The notes below the pieces were generated by a model that made no database searches, was not told where the DNA came from, and saw only the letters and a list, made by a program, of their open reading frames with translations. From Candidatus Blautia faecipullorum (GTDB lineage: Bacteria; Bacillota; Clostridia; Lachnospirales; Lachnospiraceae), in the NCBI GenBank assembly GCA_019115125.1, contig DXEG01000020.1:1-64000 (forward strand): a stretch of 64,000 nucleotides of DNA, read 5' to 3'. The position numbers were made by a program, and so were the translations under genes. Numbering within the stretch: position 1 is the stretch's first letter; every line of letters starts with the position of its first letter. Shown in pieces: positions 34,779 to 43,239 of the stretch.

Positions 34779-34869
34779 GACGGCTCCGTCATACAGAGGA
34801 AGATGGGGTGGTAAAAACAGAACATGAAAAAAGAACACGTTTCTTGATTTTTTATCATAGTGGAAAAAT
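34779..34869 (+). repeat. Right 91-bp direct repeat bounding the AT-rich island (attR-like)
   Basis: A second copy of the lipoprotein gene's last 36 coding bases, stop and downstream 55 bases, 90/91 identical to 29541-29631. It is detached from any gene, so it is the by-product of the insertion or duplication. The unit from one repeat to the next is 5,238 bp. Confidence 0.95.
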
Positions 34870-34931
34870 CCTTTCCGGCCTATAATAAATCCAGGTTGAA
34901 AAAGAAATCAATAAAAAGGAGAGGATCAGAC

Positions 34932-36209
34932 ATGAAAATGAAAAAACTTACCGCAATGGGACTTGCAGCTCTGATGGCAGCTACTATGGTTCCGGCAGTT
35001 CCCGCAATGGCGGAGGACGCCTCCGGGGCAGTATATTATCTGAATTTTAAGCCGGAGCAGGACGAGGCGTGGCAGAATCTGGCGGCGGCGTACACAGACG
35101 AGACAGGAGTTCCGGTAACGGTTGTGACGGCGGCTTCCGGCCAGTATGAGACTACACTTCAGTCCGAGATGGCAAAAAGCGAGGCGCCCACACTTTTCCA
35201 GGTAAACGGTCCGGTAGGCCTGAAAAACTGGAAGGATTACTGCTATGATCTGGCGGACTCTGACATTTACTCCCAGCTTACCAGCGAGTCTTACGCGCTG
35301 AAGGACGGAGATTCCGTAGCAGGTATCGCTTATGTAATCGAATCCTACGGGCTGATCGTAAACAAGACGCTTCTGGAAAAAGCGGGCTATACCCTGGACG
35401 ACATCAAGAGCTTTGACGATCTCAAATCCGTAGCGGACGATATCCAGAGCAAAAAAGACGATCTGGGGATCAAGGGCGCCTTTACCTCCGCGGGTATGGA
35501 CGGCTCCTCCGACTGGAGATTTAAAACCCATCTTGCGAACCTTCCCATCTACTATGAATATGTAGAAGACGGAATTGACGACACAGATGAGATCAAGGGA
35601 ACCTACCTTGACAATTACAAAAATGTTTTTGATCTGTATATTACGGATTCCACCTGCGACGGCGCTGAGCTTTCCGCAAAGACAGCGGACGATTCCAGAA
35701 ACGAATTTGTAAACAGCGAGGCTGTTTTCTATCAGAACGGTTCCTGGGAATACGCGGAGCTGGCGAAGACCTTCGGCGACGACGAGCTGGCGATGATCCC
35801 GATCTACTTCGGCGTGGATGATGAGAACGAAGGCCTTGCCACGGGTACAGAGAATTACTGGTGTGTAAACAAGAACGCTTCTGAGGAAGATATTCAGGCT
35901 ACTCTGGATTTCATGAACTGGTGCGTGACCTCTGAGACAGGTACAAAATCCATGGCTGAGGATATGGGCTTTACCATTCCTTTCAAAACAGCCGTAGCTC
36001 CTTCCAACGTATTTGTAAAACAGGATCAGGAATATACAGACGCAGGTCTGACTCCTGTATCATGGAACTTTACCACAATGCCGTCAGAAGAGTGGAAGAA
36101 CGTTCTCGGAACAGCTCTTACCGCATACGCGGCAGGAACAGGCTCCTGGGATGAGGTTGTAAGCGCGTTTGTGGACAACTGGGCGATGGAAAAGGCTCTG
36201 TCCGAATAA
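34932..36209 (+). CDS. Sugar ABC transporter solute-binding protein
   Basis: 425 aa extracellular binding protein of the family 1 (MalE-like) type. The signal peptide ends at AMA-E (after residue 27), a signal peptidase I site rather than a lipobox, which is unusual for a Gram-positive binding protein. Family features are YVIESYGLIVNKTLLEKAGY and the C-terminal EEWKNVLGTALTAY. ATG 34932 follows AAGGAGAGGA; TATAAT at 34881-34886 may be its -10. Two permeases follow. The substrate is probably an oligosaccharide; unknown which. Confidence 0.88.
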   Translation: MKMKKLTAMGLAALMAATMVPAVPAMAEDASGAVYYLNFKPEQDEAWQNLAAAYTDETGVPVTVVTAASGQYETTLQSEMAKSEAPTLFQVNGPVGLKNWKDYCYDLADSDIYSQLTSESYALKDGDSVAGIAYVIESYGLIVNKTLLEKAGYTLDDIKSFDDLKSVADDIQSKKDDLGIKGAFTSAGMDGSSDWRFKTHLANLPIYYEYVEDGIDDTDEIKGTYLDNYKNVFDLYITDSTCDGAELSAKTADDSRNEFVNSEAVFYQNGSWEYAELAKTFGDDELAMIPIYFGVDDENEGLATGTENYWCVNKNASEEDIQATLDFMNWCVTSETGTKSMAEDMGFTIPFKTAVAPSNVFVKQDQEYTDAGLTPVSWNFTTMPSEEWKNVLGTALTAYAAGTGSWDEVVSAFVDNWAMEKALSE

Positions 36210-36233
36210 CTGTTTACAGAACAGACTGTAAGG

Positions 36234-36261
36234 GGGATGCCGCATAACTCTGCGGCATCCC
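36234..36261 (+). promoter_or_regulatory. Stem-loop between binding-protein and permease genes
   Basis: GGGATGCCGC pairs perfectly with GCGGCATCCC around an eight-base loop, followed by only TTTATC. Such intercistronic hairpins commonly reduce permease expression and stabilise the binding-protein mRNA. Confidence 0.7.
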
Positions 36262-36352
36262 TTTATCAGGCAGAAATCCGGCTCCGCGGCGTTTTCTGAG
36301 AAAGCGGTCCGGAGCGCAGGCTGTGTGGTGAAAGGAAAAGAGGTAAAAGTTC

Positions 36353-37207
36353 ATGGTAGGAAAGACAATAAAAAAATGGTGGCCGGTATTTATACTGCCT
36401 ACGTTCGCCGCTTTTGTGATCGGCTTTCTCTGGCCGTTCATCTGGGGCATTTATCTTTCATTCTGTAAATTTACTACCGTACAGGATGTAACGTTTGTAG
36501 GCTTTTCAAATTATTCCAAAATTCTTCTGGACAAAACCTTCAGCCATGCCTTCTGGCTGACGGTAGGCTTTGCGTTTCTGTCCAGTATTCTGATCAACGT
36601 ATGCGCCTTCGCCATCGCTCTGGCTCTGACGAAGGGCTATAAGGGAACGAACGCCTTCCGTACAGTATTTTTTATGCCGAATCTGATCGGCGGTATCGTG
36701 CTGGGATACATATGGCAGACTCTCCTCAACGGCCTTCTGTCCATGTGGGGACAGCCGCTTCTGGCTCTGTCCGCGAAGAACGGCTTTATTGGTATGCTGC
36801 TCCTTCTGATGTGGCAGCAGATCGGATATATGATGATCATATATGTGGCGGGACTGAACAATGTGTCTCCGGATCTGATCGAGGCGGCGAAGATCGACGG
36901 CGCTACCTCCAGTCAGATTTTGTTTAAGATCAAGATACCGATGATCATGCCGTCGGTGACGATCTGTACCTTCCTGACGCTGACAAACGGATTTAAGATG
37001 TTTGATCAGAACCTGTCTCTGACAGGAGGAGATCCGGGCAAGCAGTCTCAGCTCCTTGCTCTGAATATTTATGATACCTTCTATGCCCGCAGCGGGGCGC
37101 AGTGGAAGGGTATCGGACAGGCAAAGGCCGTCGTATTCTTTATTCTTGTTGTGGCTATCGCGCTGATCCAGCTTAAGGCAACATCTTCCAAGGAGGTGCA
37201 GCAGTAA
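36353..37207 (+). CDS. Sugar ABC transporter permease, MalF-like
   Basis: 284 aa, six membrane helices. The EAA loop that docks the ATPase is visible as DLIEAAKIDGATSSQILFKIKIPMI. Short N-terminus (MVGKTIKKWW), so it is the compact MsmF/LacF type. It overlaps the next permease by one base (TAATG). No ATPase gene is in the operon; Firmicutes often share one MsmK-like ATPase encoded elsewhere. Confidence 0.92.
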   Translation: MVGKTIKKWWPVFILPTFAAFVIGFLWPFIWGIYLSFCKFTTVQDVTFVGFSNYSKILLDKTFSHAFWLTVGFAFLSSILINVCAFAIALALTKGYKGTNAFRTVFFMPNLIGGIVLGYIWQTLLNGLLSMWGQPLLALSAKNGFIGMLLLLMWQQIGYMMIIYVAGLNNVSPDLIEAAKIDGATSSQILFKIKIPMIMPSVTICTFLTLTNGFKMFDQNLSLTGGDPGKQSQLLALNIYDTFYARSGAQWKGIGQAKAVVFFILVVAIALIQLKATSSKEVQQ

Positions 37208-38043
37208 TGGGAAATAAGAAGAAAAGCATCATTCCTACGATTATATTAACAGTGATTTCTATTTTATGGCTGTACCCCATTCTTCTGATCCTTCTGAATT
37301 CCCTGAAGGTGGAGTCGGCGATCACTACCTCCGGTGTGTTCAGCTTTCCTACCGGGGAAACCTGGAACGGTATAGCCAATTTCGTGGCAAGTGTGACGCA
37401 GATGGATTTTCTGAAATCCTTCTGGTACAGCCTTGTGATTTCCGTAATGTCCGTTGTGCTGATCCTGCTCTGCTGCTCCATGAGCGCGTGGTATATTGTG
37501 AGGGTCAATGGGAAGCTGTCAAAGGCCTTCTATTATCTCTGCGTTTTCAGTATGGTGGTTCCCTTCCAGATGGTCATGTTTACCCTGGCAAAAACCGCGG
37601 ATACGCTGAAGCTGAATAACCCTTACAATATCTGTATCATTTATTTGGGCTTCGGCGCGGGGCTGGCGGTATTTATGTTTACAGGCTTCGTAAAGGGAAT
37701 TCCTCTTGAGATCGAGGAGGCGGCTCTTATTGACGGCTGCAGTCCTCTACAGGTATATACCCAGGTGCTGATCCCCATTCTGAAGCCGACGATCATTTCC
37801 ACGGCGATCCTGGAGCTGATGTGGGTATGGAACGATTATCTTCTTCCCACCCTTGTCCTTGATATTAAGAAATACCGGACGATCCCCATGGCCGTACAGT
37901 ATTTCAGGGGAAGCTTCGGCCATGTGCAGATGGGGCCCATGATGGCCAGCATTATGATTGATATTATCCCCATTATCATCATCTATCTGGTTTGTCAGAA
38001 ATATATTATTGAAGGTGTTGTAGCCGGCGCGGTGAAAGGATAA
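37207..38043 (+). CDS. Sugar ABC transporter permease, MalG-like
   Basis: 278 aa, six membrane helices. EAA loop EIEEAALIDGCSPLQVYTQVLIPIL. C-terminal QKYIIEGVVAGAVKG is characteristic of MalG-type permeases. Translation is coupled to the MalF-like gene by the TAATG overlap, and a strong terminator follows. Confidence 0.93.
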   Translation: MGNKKKSIIPTIILTVISILWLYPILLILLNSLKVESAITTSGVFSFPTGETWNGIANFVASVTQMDFLKSFWYSLVISVMSVVLILLCCSMSAWYIVRVNGKLSKAFYYLCVFSMVVPFQMVMFTLAKTADTLKLNNPYNICIIYLGFGAGLAVFMFTGFVKGIPLEIEEAALIDGCSPLQVYTQVLIPILKPTIISTAILELMWVWNDYLLPTLVLDIKKYRTIPMAVQYFRGSFGHVQMGPMMASIMIDIIPIIIIYLVCQKYIIEGVVAGAVKG

Positions 38044-38052
38044 AATCGGAAG

Positions 38053-38087
38053 AAAGTCCCTGAGAGTAAGATTTCGGGGACTTTTTT
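38053..38087 (+). terminator. Terminator of the sugar ABC operon
   Basis: AAGTCCC pairs with GGGACTT and runs into TTTTTT. Confidence 0.88.
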
Positions 38088-38147
38088 GCTGTTGACGTCT
38101 TGTACGAAAAGTCGAAAAATTTGCACTTTTTTTAGTTATATATATCC

Positions 38148-38176
38148 TTGTACACAAAACTCGGCAATGCTACAAT
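38148..38176 (+). promoter_or_regulatory. Promoter of the YesN/YesM operon
   Basis: TTGTAC (38148-38153), 17-base spacer and TACAAT (38171-38176). A GC-rich hairpin (GCCGCCG/CGGCGGC near 38206-38224) lies in the leader. Confidence 0.6.
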
Positions 38177-38251
38177 AAGGCGACGATATTAATAAATGAT
38201 TATCCTGCCGCCGGAGCGGCGGCGGAAGAAGGATGCCCGAGGTATGACGAT

Positions 38252-39790
38252 ATGATGAATGTATTGATTGTAGATGATGAGAAAATAGAAAGGGAAGGTG
38301 TAAAATACCTGCTTTCCCAGGAAGAGGGAAAAAGGATGGTCTATGAGGCGGCCAATGGAAAACAGGCGCTGCAGCTTCTCAGAACCGAAAGTATAGATAT
38401 GCTCCTCACGGATATCAAAATGCCGCATATGGACGGACTGGAGCTTTCCAGACGGGCGAAGGAGCTGTTCCCGGATATCCAGATTGTTATTTTCAGCGGT
38501 TACAATGATTTTACTTTTGCACAGGAGGCCATCCGATACGGGGTGACGGATTACATCCTCAAGCCGGTGGATCCTGACAATTTTCATGAGATCATCCAGA
38601 GAGCTGAGAAAAATATTTATGAAAAGAGAGAAAAAGAAAGCCAGGAGATCAGAAAGCAGAATTTTCTCCAGCAGTATTTTCTTCAGAATTATCTCTATTC
38701 AGGCAAAAAGGAAGTTCTGGAAAAGGCGGAGGAGCTCATCGATCTTAATAAATGGAACGGATGGCACTGCGCGATCCTGATCGAAACGGAAACCGCCTTT
38801 TTTGACCAGGCGGAGGAAAACTTTACGGAGGAGCTCCAGAAGGAGCTTAGGAGAGTGTTCTTTTATATAAATCTGAATGAAAGGCAGTCTCTTCTGTTTT
38901 TCCAGGATGTATACTGCGATTATCTTCTGGTGGCTAATCATTTGTACACATTCCTGAAAAGAAATTATATGGTTCGTTTCTATCTGTCGGTGAGCCGGAA
39001 ATTCGAGGGCTATGAATGTCTTCCTGAGGTGCTGGGCCAGTTGGAACAGCAGATGGAGGAGAAATTCTATCATCCGGAGAAGCATATTTTTTCCTGTGAG
39101 GACGAGCATCTGAAGATGGTGTCCGGAGAGGTGCAGGACTCCCAGCTTATGCAGATGATCTCGGAGGATATCAGCAGGAAGGACACGGAACAGTTATGGA
39201 AACATTTTGAGTGCCTGAAAGAAAAATACCGGCATAATTCACAGTTTTCAGCCATGTATATCAAATTTGTTTTCTCCAATGTGATCCAGGAGCTTTTCCA
39301 GGAAAATCAGTTTTCAGACGATCGAAGGCTGGAAAAGGAGATCGACCGGCTGTATACCTGCCAGAATATCATGGAGATCCTGGAGGTGACGGAGGAAAAT
39401 ATCAGAGAGTACGAGAAATTTCTGGAACGCTCCATGAACGAATCCAGAAATGAAGTAGCCGCGGTGAAAAATTATATTTACCAGCATTACGGGGAGGATC
39501 TGAATCTGGAAATGCTGGCGGAGAAGGTGTATCTTTCCTCGGGATATTTAAGCTTTATTTTCAAGAAAGAGACCGGAATGAACCTGAACCGCTTTATAAA
39601 GGTGTTCCGCATGGAAAAGGCGACGGAGCTGCTCCGGAATACGAATATGAAGGTGGCCCAGGTCAGTGAAAAGGTGGGATTCTCAAACGTGTCCTATTTC
39701 TGCCGAAGCTTCCGGGAATATTACGGAAGCAGCCCGGAATCCTACCGGAAAGGAACAGAGGGGGATGAAGAAACTTCTTCAGACATTTAA
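38252..39790 (+). CDS. YesN-type AraC response regulator
   Basis: 512 aa. A receiver domain (D54 in LLTDIKMPHMDG, K in YILKPVD) is joined by a long helical middle to a C-terminal AraC DNA-binding domain (NLEMLAEKVYLSSGYLSFIFKKETG; VAQVSEKVGFSNVSYFCRSFREYYG). It pairs with the YesM-type kinase whose start overlaps its 3' end. By family habit it activates the neighbouring carbohydrate ABC operon. Confidence 0.92.
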   Translation: MMNVLIVDDEKIEREGVKYLLSQEEGKRMVYEAANGKQALQLLRTESIDMLLTDIKMPHMDGLELSRRAKELFPDIQIVIFSGYNDFTFAQEAIRYGVTDYILKPVDPDNFHEIIQRAEKNIYEKREKESQEIRKQNFLQQYFLQNYLYSGKKEVLEKAEELIDLNKWNGWHCAILIETETAFFDQAEENFTEELQKELRRVFFYINLNERQSLLFFQDVYCDYLLVANHLYTFLKRNYMVRFYLSVSRKFEGYECLPEVLGQLEQQMEEKFYHPEKHIFSCEDEHLKMVSGEVQDSQLMQMISEDISRKDTEQLWKHFECLKEKYRHNSQFSAMYIKFVFSNVIQELFQENQFSDDRRLEKEIDRLYTCQNIMEILEVTEENIREYEKFLERSMNESRNEVAAVKNYIYQHYGEDLNLEMLAEKVYLSSGYLSFIFKKETGMNLNRFIKVFRMEKATELLRNTNMKVAQVSEKVGFSNVSYFCRSFREYYGSSPESYRKGTEGDEETSSDI

Positions 39791-41471
39791 GAATATGAAA
39801 TACCGTCATAAGCTGACAATCCTTCTTGTGGTTGCCAGCTTAGTTCCTATGACGGTGCTGGCTCTGTACAGTCATGACCGTATGAGCACTTTTATCCGTC
39901 AGAATGAGATCGAGGATATGCAGTCGATCCTGGAGCAGGCCAGAGAGAATATTGACAGTCAGATCGAGGTATACGCAAGTCTTATCAACTATCTTACTTA
40001 TTCTCCGGATATCGAAGAAATCATCCGGGAGAAAAATCTGGACAACTATACCGCCTATGAGCAGTACACTCAGGTGGCGGATCCCCTGCTGTCCGTGCCG
40101 AAATCCTATCATGACGCGATCCTGAAAATCCAGCTTTTCGCGGACAGTATTCAGGTGGAGCATGAATATACCCTGGTTCCCCTTGATAATCTGAATAGGG
40201 AATGGTGGAGCGCCAGGATCAGTGATGATGTAAGGATCCAGTGGGCGGTGGATGAAGAGCAGGGAGAAGTGGCCGCGGTCCGGAAGATATATGATGGAAA
40301 GACGCTGGAGGCCGTTCTCTGCGTGACTCTGGATTATGACAAGATCTTCCAGCCGTTATCGAATATTATAGAGGATGATAACGGAGGAATGATCTCGGAC
40401 AGAGACGAAAATATTATGTATGTAAATCACGCGCTGGACGGGCTGGAGATAAAAGGAGGCCTGGTTAAGAAGGCGCTGGAGGAGATCGGTGAGAGCTGCG
40501 AATATGTAAAAAGTACAGACGAGCATACCGGGTGGACGTTTTATCTGTACAAATCAAAGGCCGCTATTTCCGGTTCTGTACTCCGGCTGTTTCTGGAGGA
40601 AATCCCCCTGATCCTGTTCTGCGTGGTGATCATTTTCTTTCTGGGTTTGATCTTCTCCAAGCTTTTTACAAGAAAGATAGAGGAGCTGACCAGGAATATA
40701 GACCGGGTGAACCACGGAAGCCGGCAGGTAACCGTGTCCAGCAGCTCTGAGGACGAGGTGGGCATCCTGATCAGGAGCTTCAGAAGGATGATGGATGAGA
40801 TCAACCGTCTGATCGATGAAGTGTATGTAAATAAAATCGCTTTGAAGGAATTTGAGCTGAAGGCGCTCCAGGCTCAGATCAATCCTCATTTTCTGTACAA
40901 TACGCTTTCGGTGATCAACTGGATGGCCATACGGGGCGGCCAGAAGGAGATCAGCAGGGTGACGCTTGCGCTGTCCACTTTTTACCGGACCGCTCTGAGC
41001 AAAGGTGAGGACATGGTAACTGTGGAGAACTGTATACGCAACATGGAGGCTTATCTGGAGATCCAGCTTGTCATGCACGATCACGATTTTGTGGTGGAGT
41101 GGGATGTGGATGATTCCATAAAAAACGAAAAGATGCCGAAGCTTCTTCTTCAGCCTGTAGTGGAAAATGCCCTGGAGCACGGACTGGACGAAAAGGAGGA
41201 GGGAGAGAAAATACTGAAGCTGTCCTTCCTGGATATGGAAAAAGAGGTGCTGATCGTTGTACAGGATAACGGACAGGGAATGGAACAGAAAAAAGCGGAA
41301 ACTCTTGTAACCTATCAGGCGGAAGGCTACGGCCTGAAAAACGTAAACGACCGCGTCTGCCTTTTATATGGGGAAGAATACAGGATCCGCATTTTCAGCA
41401 GTCCGGGGGAAGGAACAAAGGTGGAAATGAGGTTCCCGAAAGAAGGAAAGCTATATGAGGATAAAGTGTAA
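39765..41471 (+). CDS. YesM-type sensor histidine kinase
   Basis: 568 aa. Two membrane helices (~18-38 and ~280-302) bracket a large dCache-like extracellular sensor. HAMP follows, then the His_kinase domain with H375 in QAQINPHFLYNTL, and HATPase (VENALEHGL, DNGQGM, GYGLKNVNDR). ATG 39765 lies within the regulator gene's end (26-base overlap). It probably senses a carbohydrate directly or through the lipoprotein encoded next. Confidence 0.92.
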   Translation: MKKLLQTFKNMKYRHKLTILLVVASLVPMTVLALYSHDRMSTFIRQNEIEDMQSILEQARENIDSQIEVYASLINYLTYSPDIEEIIREKNLDNYTAYEQYTQVADPLLSVPKSYHDAILKIQLFADSIQVEHEYTLVPLDNLNREWWSARISDDVRIQWAVDEEQGEVAAVRKIYDGKTLEAVLCVTLDYDKIFQPLSNIIEDDNGGMISDRDENIMYVNHALDGLEIKGGLVKKALEEIGESCEYVKSTDEHTGWTFYLYKSKAAISGSVLRLFLEEIPLILFCVVIIFFLGLIFSKLFTRKIEELTRNIDRVNHGSRQVTVSSSSEDEVGILIRSFRRMMDEINRLIDEVYVNKIALKEFELKALQAQINPHFLYNTLSVINWMAIRGGQKEISRVTLALSTFYRTALSKGEDMVTVENCIRNMEAYLEIQLVMHDHDFVVEWDVDDSIKNEKMPKLLLQPVVENALEHGLDEKEEGEKILKLSFLDMEKEVLIVVQDNGQGMEQKKAETLVTYQAEGYGLKNVNDRVCLLYGEEYRIRIFSSPGEGTKVEMRFPKEGKLYEDKV

Positions 41472-43119
41472 AGGAATAATAACCGCGGTTCTATTCTGCC
41501 TGCTGTGCGGGTGCGGGACAGAGACAGGGCCGGAGAAGAATTCAGGACAGGAGGTGTCAGAGGAGACCAGGAAGGCATGGGAAAAGGCGGAAACCACTCC
41601 CTATGGGGCCTATCCCGAGCTGGTGACCTACACCCTGGGGCAGATGATCGGCGCCAATGATTCCAATCTTCCTGAGGGAAATACTTATGAGGATAACGCT
41701 TATACCAGGTACCTGAAAAAAATGCTGAATATCCAGAATGAGACGATTTATACAGAAAGCGAGGACCGCTATGACGAGGTTGTAAATATTCTTGTGAAGG
41801 ATCAGACGCTTCCTGACGTATTGGTGGTTTCCGACAGAGAGACTCTGAAGGAGCTTGTGGAAAACGATCTTGTGGAGGATCTGACGGAGGTGTTTGAAAG
41901 CTGCGCCTCTCCCAGGATCAAGGAGATGTATGAAAGCTATGGGGGAGATCTTCTTGAGGCAGGAAAATTCAACGGAAGACTTATGGCGGTTCCGGAAACG
42001 GTGATCGACCACGGCCCCTGCCTGATGTGGCTTCGGAAGGACTGGATGGATGATCTGGGGTTAAAAGAGCCGGAGACTCTTGAGGACGCTTTCCGTATCG
42101 TGGAGGCCTTTGTAGAAAACGGCATGGGCGCGGAGGATGGACAGGAGCCGGTGGGGCTCGTATGCGATACTGAGCTGATAGGCAGCACAAGCTCCAATTA
42201 TTCTATAGATCCCGTCTTCGACAGCTTCGGAGCGAATCCTCAGAGATGGGTGAAAAAGGACGGGAAGATTGTATACGGCTCTCTCACGGAGGAAACGCGG
42301 CAGGCGCTGGGATATCTGCACGGCCTTTATGAAAAAGGGATCCTGGACAGTAATTTTGCCCTGAGGGCAAACAATAATCTGAGAGATCTCGTGGTGGAGG
42401 GACGGTGCGGCGCCTTTTTCGGACTCTGGTGGACGCCGAATAATCCCCTGATGGACATGTATGAAAGCGGCGGTCAGGCGGACTGGGAGCCATATTATCT
42501 GCAGGCGCCCGCAAAAGAAAACGTGTACGCTTCCTTCAGCGACAATAAATATGTGGTGGTGCGCAGGGGCTATGAGCATCCTGAGATCGTCATGAAGATC
42601 ATCAGCGTTTTGTTCGATTATACCAGGTACGAGGCGGACGACGCCCAGGAGATCAATGAATATTTTGCCCTGAACGTAGATCCTACGGCAAGGCCTCTGG
42701 TGATCAATGTGGATTATAACGAGGCTACCTATCAGGTGACGGAGGAGATCCGCAATGCCCTGGACGGTAAAATACAGGAAGAGGATATGAGCGCGATTTC
42801 CAGATCCTACTATGACGCCTGCCTGCGGTATCTGAAGGATCCGTTTCCCGCCGCGGAGGACTGGGCGGCTTATAAATCCAGAATATCCGCCGTAGGGCTT
42901 CTTACGGACGGCGGTTATGAACCGGCAGAGAGAGATTATCTCGACGACTCAGACGGAGAGATCCCAAAATCTCTTCAGAATCTGGAGAAGGATACTTTTA
43001 TACAGATCATCATGGGGGAAAAGCCCTTAAGCTATTTTGATTATTTTGTGAAAGAATGGTACAGCCAGGGGGGAGAGGAGCTGACGGAACAGATACGAAG
43101 CCTTAACCCGGCAGAATAA
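41455..43119 (+). CDS. Extracellular solute-binding lipoprotein in the YesMN operon
   Basis: 554 aa. Lipoprotein signal ending LLCGC (Cys at ~20). Family 1 type binding protein of the long LplA/YtcQ class (LPDVLVVSDRETLKELVENDLVEDL; LWWTPNNPLMDMYESGG). It overlaps the kinase gene by 17 bases and there are no permeases after it, so it may present ligand to the kinase rather than, or in addition to, the ABC permeases 3.4 kb upstream. Confidence 0.85.
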   Translation: MRIKCKGIITAVLFCLLCGCGTETGPEKNSGQEVSEETRKAWEKAETTPYGAYPELVTYTLGQMIGANDSNLPEGNTYEDNAYTRYLKKMLNIQNETIYTESEDRYDEVVNILVKDQTLPDVLVVSDRETLKELVENDLVEDLTEVFESCASPRIKEMYESYGGDLLEAGKFNGRLMAVPETVIDHGPCLMWLRKDWMDDLGLKEPETLEDAFRIVEAFVENGMGAEDGQEPVGLVCDTELIGSTSSNYSIDPVFDSFGANPQRWVKKDGKIVYGSLTEETRQALGYLHGLYEKGILDSNFALRANNNLRDLVVEGRCGAFFGLWWTPNNPLMDMYESGGQADWEPYYLQAPAKENVYASFSDNKYVVVRRGYEHPEIVMKIISVLFDYTRYEADDAQEINEYFALNVDPTARPLVINVDYNEATYQVTEEIRNALDGKIQEEDMSAISRSYYDACLRYLKDPFPAAEDWAAYKSRISAVGLLTDGGYEPAERDYLDDSDGEIPKSLQNLEKDTFIQIIMGEKPLSYFDYFVKEWYSQGGEELTEQIRSLNPAE

Positions 43120-43137
43120 AGCTTATGCGGATAAAAA

Positions 43138-43187
43138 GCCTTCCGGAGGACCAGGAAATCCCTGATTCTTCCAGAAGGCCTTTTTTA
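43138..43187. terminator. Bidirectional terminator between the lipoprotein and glgP
   Basis: A 12-bp stem around GCCTTC/GAAGGC with one mismatch, flanked by TTTTTT on the plus strand and TTTTT on the minus strand. It serves both convergent genes. Confidence 0.85.
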
Positions 43188-43239
43188 TAGAGCAAATTAT
43201 ATATTTTGTGTTCAGATCATTCTATGCCATAAAAGTATA

